A stretch of 50,406 bases of DNA from assembly GCA_002361615.1 (NCBI GenBank), contig DETK01000047.1, forward strand, positions 1 through 50,406, in the 5' to 3' direction. Each line of letters opens with the position of its first letter. The first letter of the stretch is position 1. A program made the position numbers and the translations under genes. Of the stretch, positions 15,478 to 23,900 are shown piece after piece. This DNA is from Bacteroidales bacterium UBA3290 (GTDB lineage: Bacteria > Bacteroidota > Bacteroidia > Bacteroidales > UBA932). Below the pieces are notes generated by a model that was given only the letters and a program-made list of their open reading frames with translations, searched no databases and had not been told where the DNA came from.

Positions 15478-18400
15478 ATGAAACGCTTCTTTGCCTTTTT
15501 GTGTTGCGTATCGATCCTGCTGCTGGCAGGCTGCCACGAAGATCCCTACCTGACGGTCAGCCCGTCGAATCTCGCCTTCGGCCAGGAAGGCGGATCGCAG
15601 ACCATCCAGGTCTCGGCCAACTATGCCTGGACCGCCTCCGTCAGCGGCTCCGGTTTCAAGATTTCGCCCTCCTCGGGCGAGGGCGCCGGCACCGTGACCG
15701 TCACGGCTTCCGCCGCCAACTCTTCCGACGAAGTCAGCGGCAGCATCTCCTTCCAGAGCGAGGGCCTGAGCGCGAGCGTCGCCCTCAGGCAGGAGGCCAG
15801 ATCGACCATTACCGTCGGCAATGTCTCGAAGGTGCCCGCCGAAGGCGGCACGGTCACGGTGGACATCCAATACAACACGGAATTTGCGGTTGAGATCGAA
15901 TCCGCCGCCCAGTCCTGGATCTCCTATGCCGGCACCAAGTCGCTCTCGAGCGGCAAGCTGACATTCGATGTCAAGGCCAACGACAGTCCGGATTCCCGTA
16001 CGGGCAAGGTAACGGTCAAAGACAAGAGTGGCAAAGTGTCTCCGATCACCCTGACCTTCGAACAGGAAGAAAAGAAGGTCATCACGGTCGGTGAAACCAC
16101 GACCATCCCCGCTGCAGGCGGCACCTATTCGGTCGATGTACAGTATAACACGGACTTCTCCGTCGAAGTCGAGAAGTCTGCCGAGTCCTGGATCACTTTC
16201 ATCCAGACCAAGGCCCTCAAGAGTGGAAAGCTCGAGTTCTCCGTCAAAGCCAATGAAACTTACGACAAGCGGACAGGCAAAGTGACGGTCAAGGACAAGA
16301 GCGGCAAACTGTCGCCGATCACGCTCACCTTCGAGCAGGAAGAGAATAAAGGCGTCAAAGTCGGGCAGGCGAACACCATTCCCGCCGAGGGAGGAACCTT
16401 TACTGTAGATGTGCAGTACAACACCGATTTCACCGTCGAGGTCGAGAAATCCGCCCAGTCCTGGATTACTTTCGTCCAGACCAAGGCCCTCAAGAGCGGC
16501 AAGCTCGAGTTCTCCATCAAGGCCAACGACGGCAGGCAGCGAAGCGGCAAAGTCTCCCTCAAGGACAAGACAAGCAAGGCTGCCCTGGTTGAGTTCACGC
16601 TCGTTCAGGACGGGATCAGCGTCCTGCGCAAGGCTCAGATCATTCTGGATGATTTCTACGACAAACTGGATGGAAAAAACTGGAAAGACCCCTGGATTGC
16701 CGGAAAGCACTATCCCGGTTTGGAATATGACGACATCAAAGGAAAGGTATCCCTTTACTTCAACATGGAGGGAATGAAGGGACGTATCCCTGAAAGTATC
16801 GGCGAGCTGGGTGAGCTGATCTATAATTTCCAGATCTACAACGAGCCGGGGTTGACCGGTCCGCTGCCCGATTCTTTCCGGAAGTTGACCGCGCTGGAGA
16901 GTATTTCGCTTGTGGGCACGGGGATGACCTCCCTGCCGGACCTGTTCTCAGACATGAAATCGCTGAAACAGGTTGTCATCGTGAACAACGACGACATGAA
17001 AGGAACCCTGCCATACAGTATCCAGTCCCCCGCACTCACCTATCTTGAAATCTCAGGAACCCGGCTGACCGGCAGCCTTCCTGCCTACTGGGCCGGACTG
17101 GGCACCGGGCACTATTCGTTCTTCAACAACTGCCTGAGCGGAACGATACCGAAAGAATATCTCGAGATCGGCGATGCACAGATCAATCTGCAGAACATGC
17201 TCTGGCAGAAAGAAGGCTATGGCTTCGACATCAGCAACATCGATATCAAGGGCTATGCCGGCTGGCCCACGGCGGCCATTGAGAACAAGCCCATCGAAGA
17301 TCTGGACGGCAATCTTTTCACTTACATGGATGTTATCCGGAACAATCGCTATACGGTATTTGTATCCTGGGCTCCCTGGTGTCCCTTCTCAAAGGAACTG
17401 ATGCCACAGCTGAAAGATTATTACGACCTCTACCAGCAGGATGGTCTGGAGGTTATCGCCACGGTGATGCTTACCAGCACAGGCGGCGTATGGAACGACC
17501 GGGAAGGACAGGTAAAAGAAATTGCGGCAAAAGGCTATGGCAAATGGTACAATTTCTACTGGCAAGCTGCCGAGCAGTATATGTACATACCCAAGACGCC
17601 AGCGGTGGAAGTCTATGATTCTGAAGGATATATCCTTTTCAGCAACATTGCGCAATACCCCGATCCGGTAAGAAAACGTTTCGGCAGGAATGCGACCACG
17701 GAACTGATTCCATTCCTGGAGACGCTGTTCGGTCCGGCAGAGGTGGAAGACCTGTATGCTTCCAAAGACTACAGCAAGGACGGAGAAGTGATGACGCTGC
17801 AGAAAGCGACGGTCGGAAAGGGTATCGACATCGTCTTCATGGGTGATGGCTACACCGACAAGGACATGGGCAAGGGCGGCCTCTACGAGACGCTGATGAA
17901 TCAGTCCATGGAGGAATTCTTCGCCATCGAGCCATACAAGAGCTTCCGCAACCGCTTCAATGTCTATGCTGTGAAGGTCGTCTCGAAGAACGGGCGGATC
18001 GGCGAAGGCTATGAGACTGCCCTCGCCACGCAATTCGGCAACGGCTCTGAAGTGTATGGCGACTATGAGAGATGTGTCAGCTATGCCAAGAAGGTTCCGT
18101 CCATCACCGGCAGGGACAATCTGGCCATTGCCGTACTGGTCAACACGCGCCGGCACGCCGGCATGGCATCGCTCGATCCGTCAACCCAGTCGGGTATCGC
18201 ATTCCTGTCCACCAACGGGAACGATCCCGAACTGTTCGGCAGCACCTTGCGCCACGAATTGGGCGGCCACGGGATCGCCTTCCTGGCCGACGAGTACGTC
18301 TCTAACAACAATGCGGCACCGGCTGAACTTGTCACGCAGTTCAATGAATTGTATGAGAAATACGGCTGGTATGCGAACGTCGATTTCACCAAGGATCCGA

Positions 18401-18759
18401 AGAAGGTCCGCTGGAGCGCCTTCCTCTCTGACGACCGCTACAAAGGGGAAGTGGGCATCTACGAGGGTGCAGCCGAATTTGCGAAAGGCGTCTATCGTCC
18501 TTCTGAAAACAGTATGATGAACCAGAACTTCGAGTATTTCAACGCTCCTTCCCGCTGGGCCATCTACCAGCAGATCTTCAAGCGAAGCGGCGAGACGCCT
18601 TCCTTCGACAAGTTCCTCGAATACGATGCGGTGAACCGGTCGGCCGCCAAGAAAGCCTCCGAGTCAGCTCGTCCTCCCTACAGGGAGGCCGGCCGCGGAC
18701 ACTTCGTTCCCACGGCGCCACCGGTCATTTCCGATGCGCCCCGAAGGGTTGACAAATAA
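15478..18759 (+). CDS. Paralogous surface lipoprotein: BACON repeats, LRR-like region, thioredoxin-like domain and M64 metallopeptidase
   Basis: At 1093 residues this is a tandem paralogue of the previous gene, 23 bases downstream and surely co-transcribed. It has the same lipoprotein signal ending LLLAGC, four consecutive BACON domains (about 24-385) instead of two plus an Ig-like domain, LRR-like repeats (about 430-570), a thioredoxin-like domain with APWCPFS (Cys635, again CxxS) and an M64 domain with HELGGHGIAFLADEY (His926). The third and fourth BACON domains are near-copies at DNA level. After the shared ending EYDAVNR it continues for about 38 residues of low-complexity, Pro/Arg-rich sequence encoded by a GC-rich palindromic stretch, so the original stop was apparently lost. 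Confidence 0.85.
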   Translation: MKRFFAFLCCVSILLLAGCHEDPYLTVSPSNLAFGQEGGSQTIQVSANYAWTASVSGSGFKISPSSGEGAGTVTVTASAANSSDEVSGSISFQSEGLSASVALRQEARSTITVGNVSKVPAEGGTVTVDIQYNTEFAVEIESAAQSWISYAGTKSLSSGKLTFDVKANDSPDSRTGKVTVKDKSGKVSPITLTFEQEEKKVITVGETTTIPAAGGTYSVDVQYNTDFSVEVEKSAESWITFIQTKALKSGKLEFSVKANETYDKRTGKVTVKDKSGKLSPITLTFEQEENKGVKVGQANTIPAEGGTFTVDVQYNTDFTVEVEKSAQSWITFVQTKALKSGKLEFSIKANDGRQRSGKVSLKDKTSKAALVEFTLVQDGISVLRKAQIILDDFYDKLDGKNWKDPWIAGKHYPGLEYDDIKGKVSLYFNMEGMKGRIPESIGELGELIYNFQIYNEPGLTGPLPDSFRKLTALESISLVGTGMTSLPDLFSDMKSLKQVVIVNNDDMKGTLPYSIQSPALTYLEISGTRLTGSLPAYWAGLGTGHYSFFNNCLSGTIPKEYLEIGDAQINLQNMLWQKEGYGFDISNIDIKGYAGWPTAAIENKPIEDLDGNLFTYMDVIRNNRYTVFVSWAPWCPFSKELMPQLKDYYDLYQQDGLEVIATVMLTSTGGVWNDREGQVKEIAAKGYGKWYNFYWQAAEQYMYIPKTPAVEVYDSEGYILFSNIAQYPDPVRKRFGRNATTELIPFLETLFGPAEVEDLYASKDYSKDGEVMTLQKATVGKGIDIVFMGDGYTDKDMGKGGLYETLMNQSMEEFFAIEPYKSFRNRFNVYAVKVVSKNGRIGEGYETALATQFGNGSEVYGDYERCVSYAKKVPSITGRDNLAIAVLVNTRRHAGMASLDPSTQSGIAFLSTNGNDPELFGSTLRHELGGHGIAFLADEYVSNNNAAPAELVTQFNELYEKYGWYANVDFTKDPKKVRWSAFLSDDRYKGEVGIYEGAAEFAKGVYRPSENSMMNQNFEYFNAPSRWAIYQQIFKRSGETPSFDKFLEYDAVNRSAAKKASESARPPYREAGRGHFVPTAPPVISDAPRRVDK
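18673..18688. repeat. Short perfect palindrome within the 3' tail of the second M64 gene
   Basis: CCTCCCT (18673-18679) and AGGGAGG (18682-18688) form a 7-bp stem with a 2-base loop, followed by a GGCCGGCCGCGG run. It encodes part of the tail that the upstream paralogue lacks. Confidence 0.5.
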
Positions 18760-18773
18760 AGTGAGTAAGCCGC

Positions 18774-19592
18774 TCAACGGCTGAAATGAAGATAGACGGC
18801 GGCTGTGGCGACCACGGCCGCCGTTTCTATGCGCAACCGGCTGTCGCCCAGCGACACCGGCTGCCACCCGCGCTCCAGCGCCAATGCCACCTCAGCCCGC
18901 GAGAAGTCCCCTTCAGGACCAATCATGATTGTTATACTGGGGCGCTGCCCCAAACCCCGCCGCTCCGACCTGCCATCACACAAGCCTACACTACGGTCTC
19001 CGCTATCGCCTGATGGCGATTCTTCACCGCTTTCAAAGGCGGGCTGGGAAAGGCCTGCCGCAAGCGCCTCCTTGATATCGATTTTGCCGGTGGCCTCGTC
19101 ACAGTAGCAAATGAGTTTCAGGCCTTCGTGGTCCTGCTGGAGGAACTCCGTGACGGTCAGGGCTTCGTCGAGCTCGGGGATGGCGCCCTTGTGCGACTGT
19201 TTGGCGGCGGCTACGATCAGGCGCTCGATGCGCTCTCTTTTGAAGACGCGGCGCTCGGAGTAGTCGCCGAAGAGGGGCGTGATGCGGTCGACCCCGATTT
19301 CCGTGGCCTTCTCGGCGAACCATTCGAAACGGTCGATGTTCTTGGGCGGGCAGACCGCCATATGGAGCCGGTAGTCGTGGCTGCCGTAGTTCTCGACCCA
19401 TTCGTCCACGTCGAAAAGCACGCCGCGCGGGTCATCGTCCACAATCGTGCAGCGGTAGAGCATACCGTGACCGTCCACTACGTTGATCTGATCGCCGCGC
19501 CGATGGCGCAGCACACGCACGCAATGCGCCGACTCGTCGGGATCGAGCACCCGTCCGCCGCTGGATATGTTTTTTGAATAGAATAGTTCCAT
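18774..19592 (-). CDS. rsmE: 16S rRNA (uracil1498-N3)-methyltransferase RsmE
   Basis: RsmE methylates U1498 of 16S rRNA using SAM. The SPOUT-family landmarks are present: an N-terminal PUA-like part with HCVRVLRHRRGD, then KATEIGVDRITPLFGDYSERR, AKQSHKGAIPELDEALT, IMIGPEGDFSRAEV and the closing LGDSRLRIETAAVVATA (knot and SAM loop). At 272 residues it is longer than usual because about 35-40 residues of Ser/Gly/Arg-rich sequence (about 18950-19065) sit before the IGPEG loop. The start at 19592 follows a perfect promoter motif by only 7 bases; longer upstream frames overlap the divergent gene. Confidence 0.93.
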   Translation of the reverse strand: MELFYSKNISSGGRVLDPDESAHCVRVLRHRRGDQINVVDGHGMLYRCTIVDDDPRGVLFDVDEWVENYGSHDYRLHMAVCPPKNIDRFEWFAEKATEIGVDRITPLFGDYSERRVFKRERIERLIVAAAKQSHKGAIPELDEALTVTEFLQQDHEGLKLICYCDEATGKIDIKEALAAGLSQPAFESGEESPSGDSGDRSVGLCDGRSERRGLGQRPSITIMIGPEGDFSRAEVALALERGWQPVSLGDSRLRIETAAVVATAAVYLHFSR

Positions 19593-19599
19593 GCCTCGA

Positions 19600-19607
19600 C
19601 AAAGATA
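19600..19607 (-). promoter_or_regulatory. -7 promoter motif for rsmE, almost abutting its start codon
   Basis: CAAAGATA reads TATCTTTG on the minus strand; only 7 bases separate it from the ATG at 19592. It is back to back with the motif at 19622. Confidence 0.65.
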
Positions 19608-19621
19608 CGGTTTTTTTGTCT

Positions 19622-19629
19622 TATCTTTG
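19622..19629 (+). promoter_or_regulatory. -7 promoter motif for the NagX-like operon, almost abutting its start codon
   Basis: TATCTTTG lies 6 bases before the ATG at 19636. Transcription would start at or next to the start codon. Confidence 0.65.
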
Positions 19630-19635
19630 TATGTT

Positions 19636-20808
19636 ATGACGCAAACCAAAACCCAACGATACGTCGCCCTCGACGTCCTGCGAGGCATGACGGTGGCCGG
19701 GATGATCCTGGTCAACAACCCCGGCTCCTGGAGCCACATCTTCCCTCCTTTGAAACATGCAGCCTGGATCGGCTGCACGCCGACCGACCTGGTGTTCCCC
19801 TTCTTCCTTTTCTGCGTGGGCGTAGCCATGGCCTTCTCTTTCGCCAAATATGGCGACGCGCTCAACAAGAAGAGCGCCTGGAAGCTCGTCAAGCGCGGCA
19901 TCCTCATCTTCCTGGTGGGCCTGGGCCTCAACATGTTCCCCTTCTACCCCACCTCGCCGCACGATGCCGGCTGGACCTTCGGGCAGAACTGGGTGTACTG
20001 GCTCCAGCACGTGCGTATCTTCGGCGTGCTGCAGCGCATCGCGATGTGCTACGTCCTGGGCGGCTTCCTGGCCCTGATCCTCAAAAAGCCCAAGCGCATC
20101 CTCTGGGGCATTGCGGGCGTAACCTTCCTCCACTGGCTAATCCTCTACGTGTTCGGATCGGATCCTGGCTGGTCCACGCTCGAAGGCAATATCTCCGGCA
20201 AGATCGACATCGCGCTGCTGGGCGAGAATCACGTCTATCACGGCTACGGCATCCCCTTCGATCCGGAGGGATTGCTCGGAGCGATTTCCGGCGCGGGTAC
20301 GGTGCTCCTGGGCTACTTCATCGGACAGATGATCCGGCACACGGACAACAAGACCGAAGCCGTGGCCAAACTCTACACCACGGCTGCCATCTGCCTGGCG
20401 CTGGGCTGCGTATGGAGCATCTGGCTGCCCATCAGCAAACCGCTCTGGACGGGTTCCTACGTGCTTTACGCGGGTGGCTGGGCCATCCTCTGCCTGGCTT
20501 TCTTCGTCTGGTTCATCGACGTCAAGGGAAAGGAAAAAGTGTTCCTGCCGTTCAAGGCCATGGGTATGAACCCGCTCTTCGCTTTCGTAATGGCGGGACT
20601 CACCGTCAAGATCTTCGGCCGTATGATCCACTGGACGGCTGCCGACGGCAGCAACGTCACGCCCCTGGGCTGGTTCTACAAGCACTGCTGCGTGTCCATC
20701 TTCGGCAACAACGAGTACGCCTCCCTTATGTATGCGATCTGCTACGTCGCCCTCTTCCTGCTGATGGCCCTGTGGCTCTACCGTAAGAAGATCATCATCA
20801 AGCTCTAG
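19636..20808 (+). CDS. Multi-pass membrane acyltransferase, NagX / heparan-alpha-glucosaminide N-acetyltransferase (HGSNAT) family
   Basis: The 390-residue protein has about 10-11 hydrophobic helices. It begins with the family pattern RYVALDVLRGMTVAGMILVNNPGSW (ALDVLRG is the key part), followed by WIGCTPTDLVFPFFLF. These match YeiB/NagX/HGSNAT-type transmembrane acyltransferases, which move acetyl groups from acetyl-CoA across the membrane to amino sugars. In Bacteroidota such genes often accompany GlcNAc use. The start at 19636 is chosen because the next upstream ATG (19591) lies ahead of the promoter motif and overlaps the rsmE start. The phosphodiesterase gene follows after 7 bases. Confidence 0.85.
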   Translation: MTQTKTQRYVALDVLRGMTVAGMILVNNPGSWSHIFPPLKHAAWIGCTPTDLVFPFFLFCVGVAMAFSFAKYGDALNKKSAWKLVKRGILIFLVGLGLNMFPFYPTSPHDAGWTFGQNWVYWLQHVRIFGVLQRIAMCYVLGGFLALILKKPKRILWGIAGVTFLHWLILYVFGSDPGWSTLEGNISGKIDIALLGENHVYHGYGIPFDPEGLLGAISGAGTVLLGYFIGQMIRHTDNKTEAVAKLYTTAAICLALGCVWSIWLPISKPLWTGSYVLYAGGWAILCLAFFVWFIDVKGKEKVFLPFKAMGMNPLFAFVMAGLTVKIFGRMIHWTAADGSNVTPLGWFYKHCCVSIFGNNEYASLMYAICYVALFLLMALWLYRKKIIIKL

Positions 20809-20815
20809 CGCAGAT

Positions 20816-21322
20816 ATGGCATATATCGGCCTGATTTCCGATACGCACGGGTATTTCGACGAGAAGGTCCGCAAGTTCCTCGAACCGGTCGATGTGGTAT
20901 GGCATGCCGGCGACTTCGGAAACGAAGCCACCCTGTCGGAAATCGCCACGTTCAAACCCCTGGTCTGCGTCCACGGCAACTGCGACGGCTACGACGTCCG
21001 CGACTTCGCCCGCGCAAGCCAGTTCTTCGAGCAGGACGGAATGACCGTGCTGATGACCCACATCGGCGGCTACCCGGACCACTATGACTACCGCGCCCTG
21101 CGCCTGATCGAGGCCTACCGGCCCCAGGTCTTCGTCTGCGGCCACTCCCATATCCTGAAAGTGGTCCACGACAAGCACTACGACATGATGGTCCTCAACC
21201 CCGGCGCCTGCGGCCTCCAGGGCTTCCACCTCGTCAGGACCGCCCTTCGCTTCCGCATCGAAGACGGCAAGCTGAAAGACATGGAAGTCGGCGAATGGCC
21301 GAAAACCCTCTCCCAGCCCTGA
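20816..21322 (+). CDS. YfcE/MJ0936-type metallophosphoesterase
   Basis: The 168-residue protein has all five phosphoesterase motifs: ISDTHGYFD (metal Asp/His), HAGDFGN, HGNCDGYD, MTHIGGYP and CGHSHILKV. The family hydrolyses phosphodiesters such as bis-pNPP in vitro; the natural substrates remain unclear. It lies 7 bases after the NagX-like gene and 36 bases before the DPP-IV-like peptidase, and so is probably part of one transcript. Confidence 0.93.
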   Translation: MAYIGLISDTHGYFDEKVRKFLEPVDVVWHAGDFGNEATLSEIATFKPLVCVHGNCDGYDVRDFARASQFFEQDGMTVLMTHIGGYPDHYDYRALRLIEAYRPQVFVCGHSHILKVVHDKHYDMMVLNPGACGLQGFHLVRTALRFRIEDGKLKDMEVGEWPKTLSQP

Positions 21323-21358
21323 GATTTGTTCCATTGAAATCATCTAATAATTACTGAT

Positions 21359-23815
21359 ATGAAAAAACTGATCTTTTTCTCGCTGACGCTGCTGTTGCTT
21401 TGCGGCGCGGCTTCGGCCCAGGAGCCGAACTATGCCCTGGCCGACCAGTTTTCCGCCAAGAAGGTGAACAACATGGTCTTCAGCACCGCGATCCGTCCCA
21501 ACTGGTTCAAGAACTCCGACAAGTTCTGGTACGAGTGGAAGACGTCCGAAGGCACGGAATACTACATCGTCGATCCCGTGGCCAAGACCCAGGTCAAGGC
21601 CTTCGATATGGAGCGCCTCGCCATGGAGGTTTCCGCCATCGTCAAGGATCCGTTCGATGCCAAGCACCTGCCGCTCCGCAAACTTGAGTTGAAGGACGAC
21701 AACAAGTTCGCCTTCGAGGTCCAGAGCACCGAGATGGTGGAGAAGAAGGAAAAGAAGAAGAACGACGCCGATACCACGAAGGCCAAGCCCAAGGGCAAGC
21801 CTCAGAAAGAAAAGAAGATGTACCGTTTCGAGTATATCCTCGCCACGGGCAAGCTCGTGGATGTGACCGAGAATGAGGAGGAGAAGGATTATCCGATGTG
21901 GGCCTGCATCTCCCCCGACGGGAAGAAAGCCGTCTATTCCAAGGGCTATGACCTTTACTGGATGGACATCGACGACGTGAAGAAGCTGATGGAGGACGAG
22001 AAGGACTCCACCGTGGTGGACCACCGCCTGACCTGCGACGGCACCAAGGATTTCTACTGGGGCGGCAGCAACTATCGCGGCGCAGAGGTCAAGGATACGA
22101 CCCGGCGCACGCCCAACTACGTGATGTGGTCGCCCGACTCGAAGCACTTCGCCGTCACGAAATACGACATGTCCAAGGTGAAGGATCTCTGGGTCATCAA
22201 CTCCGTGGCCCAGCCGCGTCCGACCCTGCAGACCTACAAGTATCAGATGCCCGGTGAGCCCGGCCCCGTGGACCATCTCTTCCTCTTCGACATGACGGAC
22301 GAGAGCTGCCGCGAGATCGACATCACCGCCTACAAGGACCAGGACACCGATGTCCTGCGCCGCACCGGCAAGAATGTCGACCGTTATGACGACTGGCGCA
22401 AGAGCATCTGGATGGGTGACAACGACGGCTTCTATATGATCCGCCGCAGCCGCGACCTCAAGCGCACCGACCTGGTCCGCATCGACGTGAAGGCAGACAC
22501 GGCCCGTACCATCATCCACGAGACCCTCAACACTTATGTGGAAACCCGCACGCCCCGTTTCATCAATGGCGGCAAGGAAGTCATCTGGTGGAGCGAGCGC
22601 AACGGCTGGGCCCAGTTGTATCTCTATGGCGCAGACGGCACGCTGAAGCACCCGATTACCAACGGTGCCTTCCACGTGGAAGACGTGCTGGCCGTCGATG
22701 AGGCCACCCGCACCGTTTACTTCCAGGCCATGGGCGTGAACAAGGACGAGAATCCCTACAACGGACACGTGTTCCGCATCGGTCTCGACGGAAGCGGCAT
22801 GAAACAGCTCGACGACGCGAACTACAACTCCAACTCCGTGAGCTTCAGCGACGATGCCAAGTTCTTCGTGAGCAACTTCTCACGCGTGGATTCTACGCCG
22901 CAGAGCGCCCTCTACGATGCTACGGGCCGCAAGACCCCGCTGCAGGAAGCTGATCTCTCGCTGCTCTTCGCAGCCGGCTACAAGTTCCCCACCCCGTTCA
23001 AGGTGAAGGCTGCCGACGGCGTCACCGACCTCTACGGTTATATGTACAAGCCGTTCGACTTCGATTCCACGAAGACCTACCCGATCATCGACTACGTGTA
23101 CCCGGGCCCGCAGGTCGAAGGCAACTCCGAAGCCTGGTCGAAGGGCTTCACCCGCACCGACCGTCTTGCCCAGATCGGCTTCATCGTCATCACCGTGGGC
23201 AACCGCGGAGGTCACCCGAACCGTTCGAAGTGGTACCACAACTTCGGCTACGGCAACCTGCGCGACTACGGCCTGGAAGACCAGAAATACGCCATCCAGC
23301 AGCTGGCTTCGCGTTATAAGTTCATCGATATCAACCGGGTGGGCATCCACGGCCACAGCGGCGGCGGCTTCATGTCGACGGCGGCCATCCTCAAGTACCC
23401 CGACTTCTTCAAGGCAGCCGTCTCCTGCGCCGGCAACCACGACAACAGCATCTACAACCGCTGGTGGAGCGAGCAGCACCACGGCATCCTCGAAGAGATC
23501 ACGGCGGCTGGCGACACCACCTTCAAGTACTCCATCGACAAGAACCAGGACATCGCCGGCAACCTCAAGGGACACCTGATGCTGGTGACGGGCGACATCG
23601 ACGACAACGTGAGCCCGAGCAACACCATCCGCGTGGTCAACGCCCTGATCCGGGCCAACAAGCGCTTCGAGATGCTCGTCCTGCCGGGCCAGCGCCACGG
23701 CTTCGGCGATATGAACGAGTACTTCTTCTGGCGGATGGCCGACTGGTACAGCGAATGGCTCCTCGGCACTTCGCACCGCGACCAGGTGGATATCCGCGAG
23801 TTGAACAACGACTGA
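21359..23815 (+). CDS. S9 family peptidase (dipeptidyl peptidase IV-like)
   Basis: The 818-residue exported enzyme starts with a signal peptide ending ASA-Q. A long beta-propeller region (about 60-520) is followed by an alpha/beta-hydrolase domain with Ser667 in GIHGHSGGGFM, Asp748 in GDIDDNV and His780 in GQRHGFGDM, a complete catalytic triad. It would release dipeptides or short peptides in the periplasm. A lysine-rich insert (KKEKKKNDADTTKAKPKGK) near residue 130 is unusual. The serine motif GHSGGG replaces the more common GxSYGG of DPP-IV. A strong terminator begins 5 bases after the stop codon. Confidence 0.92.
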   Translation: MKKLIFFSLTLLLLCGAASAQEPNYALADQFSAKKVNNMVFSTAIRPNWFKNSDKFWYEWKTSEGTEYYIVDPVAKTQVKAFDMERLAMEVSAIVKDPFDAKHLPLRKLELKDDNKFAFEVQSTEMVEKKEKKKNDADTTKAKPKGKPQKEKKMYRFEYILATGKLVDVTENEEEKDYPMWACISPDGKKAVYSKGYDLYWMDIDDVKKLMEDEKDSTVVDHRLTCDGTKDFYWGGSNYRGAEVKDTTRRTPNYVMWSPDSKHFAVTKYDMSKVKDLWVINSVAQPRPTLQTYKYQMPGEPGPVDHLFLFDMTDESCREIDITAYKDQDTDVLRRTGKNVDRYDDWRKSIWMGDNDGFYMIRRSRDLKRTDLVRIDVKADTARTIIHETLNTYVETRTPRFINGGKEVIWWSERNGWAQLYLYGADGTLKHPITNGAFHVEDVLAVDEATRTVYFQAMGVNKDENPYNGHVFRIGLDGSGMKQLDDANYNSNSVSFSDDAKFFVSNFSRVDSTPQSALYDATGRKTPLQEADLSLLFAAGYKFPTPFKVKAADGVTDLYGYMYKPFDFDSTKTYPIIDYVYPGPQVEGNSEAWSKGFTRTDRLAQIGFIVITVGNRGGHPNRSKWYHNFGYGNLRDYGLEDQKYAIQQLASRYKFIDINRVGIHGHSGGGFMSTAAILKYPDFFKAAVSCAGNHDNSIYNRWWSEQHHGILEEITAAGDTTFKYSIDKNQDIAGNLKGHLMLVTGDIDDNVSPSNTIRVVNALIRANKRFEMLVLPGQRHGFGDMNEYFFWRMADWYSEWLLGTSHRDQVDIRELNND

Positions 23816-23820
23816 CAGCA

Positions 23821-23860
23821 CAGAGCCCCGGCCTGAAGCCGGGGCTCTGGCTTCTTTTTT
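23821..23860 (+). terminator. Intrinsic terminator after the S9 peptidase gene
   Basis: A perfect 12-bp stem, CAGAGCCCCGGC (23821-23832) with GCCGGGGCTCTG (23838-23849), has a 5-base loop and is followed by CTTCTTTTTT. It separates the peptidase from the first serpin. Confidence 0.9.
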
Positions 23861-23900
23861 GCAAAACAGTTTTTTCGTCATCGTCAAAAACCGAAGAACC

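Noticed and set aside
12530..18759. Repeated BACON-domain DNA as a CRISPR-like or satellite array
   Set aside because: The repeats are about 270 bases, in frame and encode protein domains; no short direct repeats with unique spacers exist anywhere in the window.
19593..19934. N-terminal extension of rsmE to 19934
   Set aside because: The extension overlaps the divergent NagX-like gene and both promoters; RsmE homology starts at the Met at 19592.
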